Notes under the pieces: generated by a model
Databases searched by the model: none
What the model saw: only the letters and a program-made list of their open reading frames with translations
What the model was told of the DNA's origin: nothing
Shown here: piece after piece, positions 1 to 9,397 of the stretch
Position numbering within the stretch: the first letter of the stretch is position 1
How the letters are laid out: each line of letters starts with the position of its first letter
Translations under genes and position numbers: made by a program
NCBI RefSeq assembly: GCF_002211785.1
Contig: NZ_CP022132.1
Location: 1,860,001-1,924,000, forward strand
Source: Francisella halioticida
Lineage (GTDB): Bacteria > Pseudomonadota > Gammaproteobacteria > Francisellales > Francisellaceae
DNA: 64,000 nucleotides
Direction of reading: 5' to 3'

Positions 1-46
1 TTCGTACCATCTTTATATTTAGATAACCCATAAGAAGGAGAGAAAA

Positions 47-622
47 ATGTCATTTGGAATAATTCTACTAATTATTATTGCAATAATTGCAGTATATATA
101 GTAATGACGTACAACAAACTAATAGCTGAAATAGAAACTGTCAAAAATTCAGAAAAACAAATAGATGTTCAACTGGATCGTAGAGCTAAAGTTTTTGACT
201 CTTTAGTTAATGTTGTAAAAAAATATATGGATTATGAGCAAACTACCTTAAAGCAAGTAGTAGCTCTAAGAAGTAAAGCCAATATTGCAAAAGAACAAGG
301 AGATACTCAAACAAGAATTAGTGCTGAAAACAAAATATCTGACCTAGCAAAAGGCATAAGTGTTCAGTTTGAAAATTATCCAGAGCTAAAAGCGAATCAA
401 AATGTAATTCAACTGCAAGAAGAAATCACATCTACTGAGAATAAACTGGCTTTTGCCAAGCAAGCTCTTAATGATTCAATAGAAAGATATAATGCCCACA
501 AGAAATCTTTCTTCGCTGGCATTATGGTTAATTTTTTCAAAAAACTAAATGAAAATTTTATTTACTGGAATATCTCCGAAGAAAAAAAACAGCAATTAGA
601 AGACTCTCGAGTGGAACTATAA
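47..622 (+). CDS. lemA: LemA family membrane protein
   Basis: 191 residues, usual LemA length. One N-terminal membrane segment (about residues 4-21) is followed by a long, charged helical region, the LemA topology with a soluble helical bundle. A good ribosome site (AAGGAG, about 8 bases upstream) supports the start. The stop lies one base before the htpX start, so the two are translationally linked, a pairing seen in many bacteria. The molecular role of LemA is not settled; association with membrane-protein quality control is inferred from the htpX neighbour. Confidence 0.9.
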   Translation: MSFGIILLIIIAIIAVYIVMTYNKLIAEIETVKNSEKQIDVQLDRRAKVFDSLVNVVKKYMDYEQTTLKQVVALRSKANIAKEQGDTQTRISAENKISDLAKGISVQFENYPELKANQNVIQLQEEITSTENKLAFAKQALNDSIERYNAHKKSFFAGIMVNFFKKLNENFIYWNISEEKKQQLEDSRVEL

Positions 623-623
623 A

Positions 624-1685
624 ATGTCAAATACTGATAATCTTCAATATGGCTCAGTAAATTGGCGAGATGTTGTTCGCAAAAATACTCGTCGAACCTA
701 TTTTGTAATAGCAACATTCTTAGTTGTGTTTTTTTTACTAGGAATTTTTGTTGATACTTTTTGGCGTTACGGTGAGCTTGCAAATTATTACTACTCACAT
801 ACTGGTAAGCAGTTGCCGATTAGCCAAGTATTTATGTGGCTAGTAACCTTCAAAATACCTCCATATGCTACTATGATAATATCAGTAATTGCTATAATAT
901 GGGTTTTTGTAACTTTTAAGATGTATGACAAAATCATGCTCTCTGGTACAGAATATCATGAGATTAATGCTGATAATCAAGATCCCTTAGCAAAAAAAGT
1001 TTACAATGTTGTTGAAGAAATGAAAGTTGCTGCTGGAATGCGTTATATGCCTAAGGTATTTTTAATTGATGCTAACTATATGAACGCTTTCGCATCAGGA
1101 TATTCTGAAAAATCTGCAATGGTCGCTATTACAACAAAGCTTGCAAATGCTCTAAACCGCGATGAACTCCAAGCAGTAATGGCACATGAGCTAACACATA
1201 TCCGTAATCAAGATATTAAGCTAAACCTATTTACAATGGTTTTATCAAATATGATGTTAATTATTATGGATTTCTTATTCTATTCAGCCCTTTTCTCAGG
1301 TAACAATCGTAGTAATAACAATCGTAATAATAATGCTGCAGTTTTTTTCATCATAATTATTGTTTTAAGATATGCGTTACAGATATTTACAATATTTATG
1401 ATGCTATTCTTAAGCCGAACTCGAGAGTATATGGCTGATGCTGGAGCAGTTGAATTAATGCGTACGAATATGCCTATGGCAAATGCTTTGATAAAAATCG
1501 CAAATGATAGTAATACACAAGAGGCTCAATATGGTTATAAACACAACAAAAATGAAAATCTTCGCCGTGCTTCTTATATATTTGATCCGCTAAGTGCGGG
1601 TATTAATGGTGGTGATATGTCAGATTTTTTCTCTACTCACCCTTCCATAGAAAAAAGACTAGCATCAATTGGAGTTAAGTCATAA
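624..1685 (+). CDS. htpX: HtpX-like membrane zinc metalloprotease (M48)
   Basis: 353 residues. Two N-terminal membrane segments (about 25-45 and 80-100) precede the M48 peptidase domain. The zinc motif HELTH is at residues 188-192 and the third zinc ligand is probably Glu268 in REYMAD. Two further hydrophobic segments lie between them (about 205-260), separated by an Asn/Arg-rich loop (SGNNRSNNNRNNN). HtpX proteins cleave damaged or misfolded inner-membrane proteins. It follows lemA with a one-base gap. At 353 residues it is somewhat longer than E. coli HtpX (about 293) because of N-terminal and loop extensions. Confidence 0.92.
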   Translation: MSNTDNLQYGSVNWRDVVRKNTRRTYFVIATFLVVFFLLGIFVDTFWRYGELANYYYSHTGKQLPISQVFMWLVTFKIPPYATMIISVIAIIWVFVTFKMYDKIMLSGTEYHEINADNQDPLAKKVYNVVEEMKVAAGMRYMPKVFLIDANYMNAFASGYSEKSAMVAITTKLANALNRDELQAVMAHELTHIRNQDIKLNLFTMVLSNMMLIIMDFLFYSALFSGNNRSNNNRNNNAAVFFIIIIVLRYALQIFTIFMMLFLSRTREYMADAGAVELMRTNMPMANALIKIANDSNTQEAQYGYKHNKNENLRRASYIFDPLSAGINGGDMSDFFSTHPSIEKRLASIGVKS

Positions 1686-1833
1686 TAAACATAAATATCA
1701 AAAAATCACATCTTTTAACATTCACAACTCGTTAAATCTACATTTTTTTTGATAAATATATTATAATAATCAGGAAATCTCATTCAGAGCTATAATTCTA
1801 AAAAGAAAATTTAACGCAAAATAAGTGAAATAA

Positions 1834-2154
1834 ATGTCAGATCAACAACCACGTAAAAAACTTTCATTAGGTAGAAAAAAACTATCTACAGCTAGAATAT
1901 CGAATATTAGTTCTAATCTTAAAACTAAGCTGCAAGCTAAAAAAGAAGATAATATTCAAGACTTCTTCCAGAACACAAACAAAGAACTTAAAGATTTATA
2001 TCAACAAAGAGAAACTCTAAAAGAACAAATTAAGCAAATAGAGCAGCGACTACTTTTTGCAAAAAGTGAGCCTCTACAAGACTTCTTATTTGAATTAAAA
2101 TCAAAAGATTTTGATTTACTAGTAAAAATAAATTCTTATATAAAAAATATTTAG
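1834..2154 (+). CDS. Small basic coiled-coil hypothetical protein
   Basis: 106 residues, not recognised. The N-terminal 40 residues are very basic and contain two copies of a KKLS motif (KKLSLGRKKLS). Residues about 50-80 have heptad-like spacing and look like a coiled coil (KELKDLYQQRETLKEQIKQI). It has no signal peptide or membrane segment. A 148-base AT-rich gap separates it from htpX, so it probably has its own promoter; it converges on rph. A nucleic-acid-binding role would fit the basic N-terminus but is only a guess. Confidence 0.6.
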   Translation: MSDQQPRKKLSLGRKKLSTARISNISSNLKTKLQAKKEDNIQDFFQNTNKELKDLYQQRETLKEQIKQIEQRLLFAKSEPLQDFLFELKSKDFDLLVKINSYIKNI

Positions 2155-2166
2155 AAAATTATTTTT

Positions 2167-2874
2167 TTAGAATATTAACTCAAATATCTCTTTAATACCT
2201 TTTTTAGCAAGGCCTAACATTTTTGCAAATTCTTCTTCTGAGAAATATTTGCCTTCTGCTGTTCCTTGAATTTCGATCATTCCTCCATTTGAATTCATTA
2301 CTACATTCATATCAGTTTCAGCATTTGAATCCTCATCATAATCAAGATCCAATACTGGTTCATTGTTGTAAATACCTACAGAAATAGCTGCCACCTGTGA
2401 TAAAAGTGGATTAACGTTGGCTTCTATCATACCTTTGTCTTTCATATACTTGATAGCATCTTTTATCGCTAATGATGCTCCTGTTATAGAAGCTGTGCGA
2501 GTTCCACCATCTGCTTGAATTACATCACAATCAACCTTAATAGTATTCTCACTTATTTTAGTCAAGTCAACACTAGCTCGTAATGCTCTACCTATTAGAC
2601 GCTGAATTTCTTGAGTTCTACCAGATTGCTTACCGCGAGCTGCTTCTCTATCCATTCTAGTATGTGTCGAACGTGGAAGCATACCATACTCAGCAGTTAA
2701 CCATCCTTCTCCAGAATCTTTTTTAAATCTTGGTACACCTGGTATCACTGAAGCTGTACAAAGAACTTTAGTATCACCAAATTCCACAAGAACAGAGCCT
2801 TCAGCATGTTTTGTAAAATTATGCGTAACTTTTATATTACGTAATTGATCATTATTTCTACCACTTGGGCGCAT
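2167..2874 (-). CDS. rph: Ribonuclease PH
   Basis: 235 residues, full length. RNase PH is a phosphate-dependent 3'-5' exoribonuclease that trims tRNA 3' ends and acts in the cytoplasm as a hexamer. Family signatures include the N-terminal MRPSGR, the Arg-rich block [20 protein letters not shown], and the phosphate-site region [19 protein letters not shown]. It converges on the small hypothetical gene and is divergent from ubiC. Confidence 0.96.
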   Translation of the reverse strand: MRPSGRNNDQLRNIKVTHNFTKHAEGSVLVEFGDTKVLCTASVIPGVPRFKKDSGEGWLTAEYGMLPRSTHTRMDREAARGKQSGRTQEIQRLIGRALRASVDLTKISENTIKVDCDVIQADGGTRTASITGASLAIKDAIKYMKDKGMIEANVNPLLSQVAAISVGIYNNEPVLDLDYDEDSNAETDMNVVMNSNGGMIEIQGTAEGKYFSEEEFAKMLGLAKKGIKEIFELIF

Positions 2875-2970
2875 TTTGGAATCCTTTTATTAATTTCATA
2901 ACTTTATAAGTGTATAATTATACAAATCGAAAATAAATAAGAAACCTTAACTTTAAGGTATTTCTAAGAT

Positions 2971-3483
2971 ATGAGTATAATAAGTAAAGATAGCTTAGAC
3001 AAAGCTAAACAATATTGGCTTAATGATGCTAAAAATTTAGTTACTAGCTTATCTAAGTTCTATGGTGACATAAAATTGGATAAAATTTCACAAAAAATCA
3101 CTCATGTAATACCACTAGAAGCAAGGTTACTAGGTGTAAATGATGCTCTTGTAAGACAAGTTACACTTTCTAACTCAGATAAAACTTTTGTTTTTGCTCG
3201 AACAATTGTTCCAAAAAACACTTATAATTATTTTACCCAAGAGTTAGAGAGCTTAGGCACAAAACCAATTGGCGATAATTTACTTTTTGATAAGTCAAAA
3301 TTTGATAGAGATGAATTTATAATTCGTCAATTATCTACTAAAGATTTTCATCAAGAAACTGGTAGAAACACCAAACAAGAGATATTCTCCCGTAGTTCCA
3401 TTTTTATATACAAAAATGACAAAAAACTTAAACTTCTAATTACAGAATATTTTCTAATTTTACCGGAACAATATTATGCTTAG
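2971..3483 (+). CDS. ubiC: Chorismate pyruvate-lyase
   Basis: 170 residues. It releases pyruvate from chorismate to give 4-hydroxybenzoate, the first committed step to ubiquinone. The family features are the central VRQVTL block with Arg62, followed by ARTIVP, and the C-terminal TEYFL segment with Glu159; these match the substrate Arg and catalytic Glu of E. coli UbiC. Overall identity to E. coli looks low. The gene overlaps ubiA by 8 bases, which strongly supports the call. Confidence 0.85.
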   Translation: MSIISKDSLDKAKQYWLNDAKNLVTSLSKFYGDIKLDKISQKITHVIPLEARLLGVNDALVRQVTLSNSDKTFVFARTIVPKNTYNYFTQELESLGTKPIGDNLLFDKSKFDRDEFIIRQLSTKDFHQETGRNTKQEIFSRSSIFIYKNDKKLKLLITEYFLILPEQYYA

Positions 3484-4333
3484 TAAAGAAAAGCTAAATG
3501 CATATTTTATGCTAATGCGGCTACATCGCCCTATTCCAATACTTCTGATTTTATGGCCAACACTTACAGCTTTGGTTTTAGCAGACCATGGGATTCCAAA
3601 CATTAAATACTGGATTATTTTTACTCTTGGTGTCGTAGTTATGCGTACAGTTGGTTGCATTGTTAACGATATAGCAGATATTGATTTTGACAAACATGTT
3701 ACACGCACCAGTACTAGACCTTTAACAAGTGGTAAACTTAGTGTAAAAAATGCTATTTATATTTGTTTAATTCTTACCATAATTGCTTTTATTTGCGTCC
3801 TTTTTTTAAATGTTTTTACTATCCTCTTATCTTTTATAGCTTTATTTTTAGCCATACTCTATCCATTCTGTAAAAGGTTTTTTGCTGTACCACAGTTAAT
3901 GTTAGGATTAGCTTTTAACTTTGGTATATTTATGGCTTTTTCAGCCATTCAAAATAAAATACCCTTAGAAGCTTTAATTTTCTATTTATCAACAATATGT
4001 TGGACTATAGCCTATGATACAGTCTATGCTTTAGCTGATAGAGAGTTTGATTTAAAAATAGGTCTAAAATCATCTGCTGTTTTATTTGGTGGTAAAGTAT
4101 TTAAATACATATTTTTATTTAACTTTATCTCTTTAATATTACTTTTTGTTCTTGGTTTGTACTGCAATTTTAATATAATTTTCTATTTAGGGATCTTAAT
4201 AGCAGCATTCTTTTTTATTAAAGATTATTTTATCTACAAAAAGCTAGGTATCACTAACTGTATAAAAGCTTTTTCTGATAATCATTGGGCTGGATTAATA
4301 ATTTTTATTATAATATTGCTTCAATATATCTAG
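3476..4333 (+). CDS. ubiA: 4-hydroxybenzoate polyprenyltransferase
   Basis: 285 residues, an integral membrane prenyltransferase with about eight to nine hydrophobic segments. It attaches the polyprenyl tail to 4-hydroxybenzoate in ubiquinone synthesis. Both Asp-rich metal/diphosphate motifs are present: NDIADIDFD at residues 64-72 and [16 protein letters not shown] at 181-196. The start overlaps the end of ubiC, so the two are co-translated. A quinone supply pathway fits the two quinol oxidases at the other end of this window. Confidence 0.95.
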   Translation: MLSKEKLNAYFMLMRLHRPIPILLILWPTLTALVLADHGIPNIKYWIIFTLGVVVMRTVGCIVNDIADIDFDKHVTRTSTRPLTSGKLSVKNAIYICLILTIIAFICVLFLNVFTILLSFIALFLAILYPFCKRFFAVPQLMLGLAFNFGIFMAFSAIQNKIPLEALIFYLSTICWTIAYDTVYALADREFDLKIGLKSSAVLFGGKVFKYIFLFNFISLILLFVLGLYCNFNIIFYLGILIAAFFFIKDYFIYKKLGITNCIKAFSDNHWAGLIIFIIILLQYI

Positions 4334-4344
4334 GATAGTATAGG

Positions 4345-4518
4345 ATGAATCTATTGATAGGTGTAATCTTTGGATTTATATCAGTTGCTTTTGGGGCATA
4401 TGCAAAACATGGCTTAAAGACTCAAATCTCAGCTGAACATTTTAATTTTATAATGACAGCTCTACGCTATAATAAAAAATATATGCTATCGTGATTAGTT
4501 GTATTGGTCTAGCTCTTT
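4345..4518 (+). pseudogene. DUF423 family membrane protein, 5' fragment
   Basis: The reading frame starts MNLLIGVIFGFISVAFGAYA and continues KHGLKTQ...MTALRYN, the N-terminal part of a DUF423 (YgdD-like) small membrane protein. It reaches a TGA at 4492-4494. A +1 shift restores AIVISCIGLA up to the point where an IS6-family remnant begins at about 4519. The gene is therefore frameshifted and truncated by an old insertion. It starts 11 bases after the ubiA stop and was probably cotranscribed with it. Confidence 0.65.
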
Positions 4519-4790
4519 GGCCATGTTGCAATTATTTGAAAACTTATAGAAATAGAGATTCCCACTTTTCATTAGATACAATTAGGGCTATAGACATCAA
4601 ATAATTCATTTATAAAACTAGCTTCAGACTTATTTCTCATTTTAGTCAAAATATTAAATTGACCCTTTTTAAACATTCTCATCCATTCATAGCCTGTGAT
4701 AGTGGCATTAGCTATTTTCATAGATTTAAAATCCAACATTGGTTTTATTAATCGTTTGAGCTTAAAGACTGTTGATTTAATAAAAAAAGT
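4519..4790 (-). mobile_element. Remnant of an IS6-family element (3' end)
   Basis: On the minus strand the sequence encodes a transposase C-terminus: KLKRLIKPMLDFKS, then ITGYEWMRMFKKGQFNI, ending VYSPNCI and a stop at 4572-4574. The conserved KRLIKPM-FKS block is typical of IS6-family (IS26/IS431-like) transposases. The outer end GGCCATGTTGCAATTATTTG resembles the IS6 terminal repeat (GGTTCTGTTGCAA). The catalytic domain is missing. The rest of the gap to 4943 contains no gene I can recognise. Confidence 0.65.
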
Positions 4791-4943
4791 TCTTAAGCTT
4801 GTCGAAATGATTTTCTAAAAGATTATAGACACTAGACTTAGCTCAGCCAGCTTATTTTTTTGAAAGTCTTAATTAAATCAACAAACTAATAAGCATTATA
4901 TTTTAACTAATATATGCTTAAGCAATATAATTGGAGCATAAAG

Positions 4944-5531
4944 ATGTGGAATGAAAGATACAACACTGAAGAGTATGTATACGGAAAAAAGCCAAATGAA
5001 TTTTTAGAAGCAAATGTTCATTTTATTCCTAAAGGCAATGTTCTTAGTCTAGCTGAAGGTGAAGGTAGAAATGCAGTTTTTCTTGCTCAACAAGGATACT
5101 CTGTAACTGCAGTTGATTCATCTATAGTCGGTTTAAATAAAGCCAAAAAACTTACCGATAAAATGGGTGTTAGTATAGATCTTATTCATGCTGATTTAGC
5201 TGATTATGATTTAGGAGAAAATAAGTGGGATGGAATTATATCTATATTTAATCCAGTATCATCTTCAGTAAGAAAACAACTATATAAAAATATAGAGACT
5301 GGATTAAAAGTAGGAGGTGTATTTCTTCTTGAAGCTTATAGGCCAGAACAACTGAAAAATAGAACTGGCGGTGGTAATTCTGTAGATATAATGCAATCTA
5401 AAGAATCTATAACTAACGAACTTACAAACCTAAACTTTAAGCATTTAATTGAACTTGTTCTTGATGTGATTGAAGGAATTTATCATACAGGCATTGGTTC
5501 AGTAGTTCAGGCTATAGGTACAAAAACATAG
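4944..5531 (+). CDS. Class I SAM-dependent methyltransferase
   Basis: 195 residues from the ATG at 4944, chosen because GGAG lies 8 bases upstream and family members begin MWxERY; an in-frame ATG at 4914 would add ten residues. The AdoMet-binding motif is VLSLAEGEGRNAVFLAQQGY, followed by the acidic VTAVDSS strand and the post-I motif DLIHADLADYD. It resembles TehB/thiopurine-methyltransferase-like cytosolic enzymes. The substrate cannot be told from the sequence. It stands alone between IS debris on both sides. Confidence 0.8.
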   Translation: MWNERYNTEEYVYGKKPNEFLEANVHFIPKGNVLSLAEGEGRNAVFLAQQGYSVTAVDSSIVGLNKAKKLTDKMGVSIDLIHADLADYDLGENKWDGIISIFNPVSSSVRKQLYKNIETGLKVGGVFLLEAYRPEQLKNRTGGGNSVDIMQSKESITNELTNLNFKHLIELVLDVIEGIYHTGIGSVVQAIGTKT

Positions 5532-5652
5532 CAAGTCAACTCATTACAAGATAATTTTAAAACTGCTAAAATTCATCCTATCTCAAGAATTTCTTTTAAG
5601 ATAAGGACACATCTAAAAACTCGACTACATATTTCGATACAGTATAATATAT

Positions 5653-5881
5653 GGTTCTGTTGCAACTATTGACCGCTAATTTCAAATATTCTAGATTTTA
5701 TCTATAATTGTTATAGTTTTATATGTTATGACATGCTATAAAATTATTACTATTTAGTAAATATATAATATATCCTCTTACTATCATAAATGTTTTTAAT
5801 TTGAGAATTTGGAAATGTCAAATAAAAAAGTGGAATGGAATTCATCATCATTTAATCAAGCAGTTAATTAATTAATCCAGT
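5653..5881 (+). mobile_element. Remnant of an IS6-family element (5' end)
   Basis: GGTTCTGTTGCAAC at 5653 is the classic IS6-family terminal repeat. About 160 bases further in, an ATG at 5815 starts MSNKKVEWNSSSF, a typical IS6 transposase N-terminus, which stops after 18 codons and is cut off where the IS3-family element begins at 5882. Its orientation is opposite to the 4519-4790 remnant, so the two come from different insertions. The stretch 5532-5652 before it contains nothing recognisable. Confidence 0.6.
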
Positions 5882-6110
5882 ATACTACCCCAATAAATTA
5901 AACAATATTTTCAATTATTTAGTTCCCATCTAAGCCGCCCGTTTTTCCAATAAGTTATCGTAATAAAATTCCATAGGTTTTTTATAATTGATAGACTCAT
6001 GAAATCTTCTATTATTATAAAAATCTATATAATCATCCACATCGTTTCTTAGTTCAATAATGTGATCATACCCTCCTATTTGGGACACTTAGGTGTTAAG
6101 AAAAGGAGAC

Positions 6111-6401
6111 AAGATGAGATATACAAAAGAGTTTAAAGATGAAGCTGTTAAATTATGTTTACAACCAGATGCAAATAGACGAGAAATAGCAGATAATTTA
6201 GGGGTTAAATATAAAACCATTTGCAGTTGGATATCCAAAGCCATGTCAAACCCTCAGAAAGAAATAAAGATAGATTATAAAACGCAGTACTAGCAACTAT
6301 CTTTTGAAAATACTGATTTGAAGAAAAAACTCAAACAGGCAGAAACAGAGCGTGAAATACTAAAAAAGGCAGCAGCGTACTTTGCAAAGCAAAATCTGTA
6401 A
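6111..6401 (+). pseudogene. IS3-group OrfA, stop-interrupted
   Basis: The frame reads MRYTKEFKDEAVKLCLQPDANR..., a helix-turn-helix OrfA of the IS3 group (IS911-like). A TAG at 6291-6293 interrupts it; after the stop the same frame continues ENTDLKKKLKQAETEREILKKAAAYFA, the usual leucine-zipper and EREILKKAAAYFA tail, to a stop at 6399-6401. The upstream ATG at 6093 is also possible, but the GGAG at 6105 favours 6114 or the in-frame region nearby. Confidence 0.7.
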
Positions 6402-6404
6402 GGT

Positions 6405-7170
6405 ACGCCTTTATTAAGGAGCATTATAAAGTTATGCCAGTAACAACACTATGTAAATCTTTGAATGTGAGCACATCTTCATATTACAGATGGATTCATA
6501 AACCTATAGGTAAAAGGCAATATAATGATGCTGAACTAGATGATGCTATTTTAATGAACATAAATCTAGATATGGAAGTGTTAGGATATACAAAGAGCTT
6601 AAAGATATGGGTTGGAAAGTTACTCAACCTAGAGTATCTAAACGTATGAAATTACTTGGTTTACATGCTAAAGCGGCTCGTAAGCATAAGAAAACTACAG
6701 ATTCTAACCACAACAAACATGTTTATGATAATTTATTAGAACAAAACTTCACTGCTTTATCTGTAAATCATAGGTGGGTTACAGATATAACTTATGTACC
6801 TACACAAGAGGGGTGGCTGTATCTTTGTGTGATTATAGATTTATTCTCAAGATCAGTTATTGGTTGGGCAATGGATTCTAAGATGAAAGCGGATTTAGTT
6901 TGTAATGCTTTAAATATGGCATTCTTTAGAAGAAATTTTCCTAGTGGTGTGATTATACACTCTGATAAAGGGTCACAGTACTGTAGCAAACAATATCAAG
7001 ACATTATTAAAGAACCTGGCTACTATCAAGTATGAGCTCTAAAGGATGCTGTTACGATAATGCTGCTTGTGAAAGTTTTTTTGGAACTTTAAAAGTAGAG
7101 TTAGTACATGATGAAAGCTATAAAACTAGAGAAGAAGCTAAACTATCAATATTTGAATATATAATGGAAA
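6405..7170 (+). pseudogene. IS3-group OrfB transposase, frameshifted
   Basis: The segments together match an IS3-group OrfB: VMPVTTLCKSLNVSTSSYYRW, then after a frameshift near 6600 KDMGWKVTQPRVSKRMKLLGL, the rve integrase core with VTDITYV (first Asp) and IIHSDKGSQYCS (second Asp). After a second break near 7030 comes YDNAACESFFGTLKVELVH, which carries the catalytic Glu. No single frame spans the core, so the enzyme is inactive. Confidence 0.8.
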
Positions 7171-8069
7171 ATGAAGTAGTAAACTGTCCCAAATTGACGG
7201 GGTAGATCAGATTGATTTAAATAAAATCTCTCACATTTAGCACTTCTCCAAAATCTTTCGATGCAAATGTTATCAGTTGCTCTACCTTTACCATCCATAG
7301 ATATAGTAATTTTTTTATCCAATAATGTTTGGATATGAATGTTAGATGTGTACTGGCTACCTTGATCAGTGTTAAATATTTCTGGTACTCCATATTTATA
7401 CAGAGCTTCATTTAAAACTTTCATAACTAAACTACTATCCATAGTGTTGGATATCTCCCAACTTAGTACAGCCTTAGAGTACCAATCAATAATAGCTGCC
7501 ATATAAACTGTGCCAGCATCAGTCTTAATATATGTAATATCTGTAGACCAAACTTGATTAGGTCTCAATATGCTTAAACCTTTTAGTTTGTAACTATAAA
7601 TAGCATGCTCTTTGTTAGGTTCAGATAAGTTTAAGTTTGGTTTTTTCACCGCCAATATAGCTTTGCTGCCTAACTCTTTACGATACTTTTGTACTGTGTT
7701 CTCACAGATGCTAAACCCATCTTCTATTAATTGCTTATGAGCTTTTATATAGCCGTAGCAGGGAATCTCCTCATGTATCTGTATAAGCTTTGCTTTTACT
7801 TCTTCTTTATGTTCGTTAACCACAGGCTTGTAATATAAACCAGCTCTAGAAACTTCTAATAAGAAACTTTGTTTTACAACAGATAATTTATGCTTAGGAT
7901 CAATCATCGCTTTTCTATCAGATAATCCCAAGCTTACGAGCTTTCCCTCAAGAAATTCCTTCTCAATTGTTAGTTGTCCAACCTTCTTAGAATACTGATC
8001 TATCTTGGTTTGAAGCTTTGCATTGTCTTTTTTATATTGTGATACTGATTTGGATGGATCCATTGCCAA
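7146..8069 (-). pseudogene. IS3-family transposase, copy 1, C-terminus replaced by nested IS
   Basis: The 307-residue frame matches the 332-residue transposase of the other copies up to FYLNQ. It then reads into the nested element and loses the native last 45 residues (the YNNRRFHESINYKKP region). The three catalytic residues (Asp177, Asp235 and Glu271 in shared numbering) are still encoded. As in all copies, an in-frame TGA upstream separates this frame from a short helix-turn-helix N-terminal part. Confidence 0.88.
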
Positions 8070-8305
8070 CTCAGCATTTTCTAAAAAGGCTGTTTTTCAA
8101 TTATTTATGTTTTTGGGCGTAATATTATATTTTACTGATAACTGTGTGATTGTTTGATCTTTCCCCAATACTTCCAAGACAACTTTAGTCTTAAATTCAA
8201 CGGTATATATTTTTCTCTTATTACTCATTTACATTTATCCTAAATTGCTCATTTATAGTTTAGCTACTTTAGGAACTAAATTCTCAAAATTGTTGTTAAA
8301 ATTTC

Positions 8306-9028
8306 ATGGGGTATTATACAGAAAATATAATAGTAAGCCCTACAAAAGTAGGATATATAATTATGGGAACTGATAAAGTAGGCTTAGAAAAAAAATTTCA
8401 AGTCAAAAAACGAAATAAAAATAAGCCTGGTGTTGTCTTATGTTCATCAATAGAGCAATTGACTAGCTTAGCAGAGATGACTCCAGAAATTTTAAGTTTT
8501 TATCAAAAACATTGGCAAGATGATATTTTATTAGGTTGTATTTTACCCTGGAAAGAGGAAGCGAAAAAACTTATCCCTGAAGAAAGTAAAGATTTTATTA
8601 TGGATAAACGTTCAACGAGCTGCTTCGTTATTAAATTTGGAAAACCTAGTGAACAAATTGCTTCACAGTTATGGGAGAAACATAGAAAATTATGTTTTGC
8701 TAGTTCAGCTAATCCTTCCGGAAAAGGAAATAAAGGAATGATTTCAGGTGTTGGTTATGATATTGAAGAAGGAGCTGATTTATTAATCTGTGCTGATGAT
8801 TATGTTGCATCGATTCAACCAGGAAAGTCTGTAGATACACGTTATGAGCAAGGAGTAATGGTTTCAATGGTGGATAACGAAGGTAATTTAATTCCTCACC
8901 AAAATTGTCAAAGGAAAATCTCACCCTGTCCTATTGTCATTCGTAAAGGTTTAGATATAGATAAGATTATGATAAATTTATCAGATTATTTTCTATCATG
9001 GGATTATCGCCAAGGTACATATTATTAA
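8306..9028 (+). pseudogene. YrdC/Sua5-family protein, 5'-truncated by IS, start codon supplied by the IS
   Basis: 240 residues. YrdC/Sua5 proteins bind ATP and threonine, and several make the threonylcarbamoyl-AMP used for tRNA t6A. The present features are SPTKVGYIIMGTD near the N-terminus, the KxR motif at residues 34-36 and the SxN motif at 134-136 within FASSANPSGKG. The IS3 element ends at 8317, so the ATG and next three codons (MGYY) are IS sequence and the native first dozen or so residues are missing. No good ribosome site precedes this ATG. It may be a dead gene or a functional IS-gene fusion. A second, intact YrdC/TsaC elsewhere is likely but not visible here. Confidence 0.7.
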
Positions 9029-9091
9029 CAGAAATTCTCAGTGAGTAGAAGAATCCTTATAAATAAAGGACTGTAGCCTGATAGTTTTTTA

Positions 9092-9190
9092 AGCTCTGTT
9101 GTAATTATTTGAAAACTTATAGAAATAAAGATTCCTATTTTTCATTAAATACAATTGGGGCTGTAGACATCAAGTAGTTACAACATAGCC
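9092..9190 (-). mobile_element. Short IS6-derived remnant with two terminal-repeat-like ends
   Basis: About 98 bases. The left end (AGCTCTGTTGTAATTATTTG) and the complement of the right end (GGCTATGTTGTAACTACTTG) are alike and resemble IS6 termini. The inside matches the 4519-4620 remnant: the same transposase C-terminus VYSPNCI on the minus strand. It looks like an internally deleted, non-coding derivative. The rest of 9029-9263 has no gene apart from the tRNA that follows. Confidence 0.5.
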
Positions 9191-9263
9191 TCTTTTCTAT
9201 CATCAAAGATTCTTAAAATTAGGATTAGGATAAATATACATCATAAAAATATTTTTTCACTTA

Positions 9264-9353
9264 TGGCGGAGAGGAAGAGATTCGAACTCTCGATAGCCGT
9301 TAAGCTATACACGCTTTCCAGGCGTGCGCCTTCAACCACTCGGCCACCTCTCC
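9264..9353 (-). tRNA. tRNA-Ser (anticodon GGA)
   Basis: The minus strand gives a 90-base class II tRNA with the CCA encoded. The acceptor stem is GGAGAGG/CCTCTCC, the anticodon loop CTGGAAA contains GGA (reads UCC), there is a long variable arm typical of serine tRNAs, and the T-loop is GTTCGAATC. No partial duplication of the tRNA 3' end is seen nearby, so there is no evidence that it is an integration site here. Confidence 0.96.
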
Positions 9354-9397
9354 AAAGAAATATAAAGTATACAGTAAAAGCTTATATTTTCAACTTT

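Larger units (their letters stand above)
6063..7209 (+). mobile_element. Decayed IS3-group element nested inside IS3-family copy 1
   Basis: The ends are TGATCATACCC on the left and GGGGTAGATCA on the right, imperfect inverted repeats matching the TGATC-TACCC ends of the IS3 group; both continue into ATTTGGGACA. It lies inside the transposase gene of the flanking 1295-bp element. There is no clear target duplication. The host copy reads AATG then ATTGATTT at the junctions, with about six bases missing compared with uninterrupted copies. Confidence 0.8.
5882..8317 (-). mobile_element. IS3-family element (1295-bp type), copy 1, interrupted by another IS
   Basis: The ends are ATACTACCCC (left) and GGGGTATTAT (right), the same as three other copies in the window (18037-19331, 37504-38798, 61885-63179), each 1295 bp. 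Removing the inner element at 6063-7209 leaves 1289 bp, so the nested insertion cost about six bases of target. The 3' end of the transposase lies at 5882-6062 and the rest at 7210-8317. The right end is fused to the YrdC-type gene. Confidence 0.9.

Noticed and set aside
9264-9353. tRNA-Ser as an attachment site for an integrated island
   Set aside because: No integrase gene and no repeated tRNA 3' end were seen within the surrounding sequence; the nearby mobile DNA is all IS elements.
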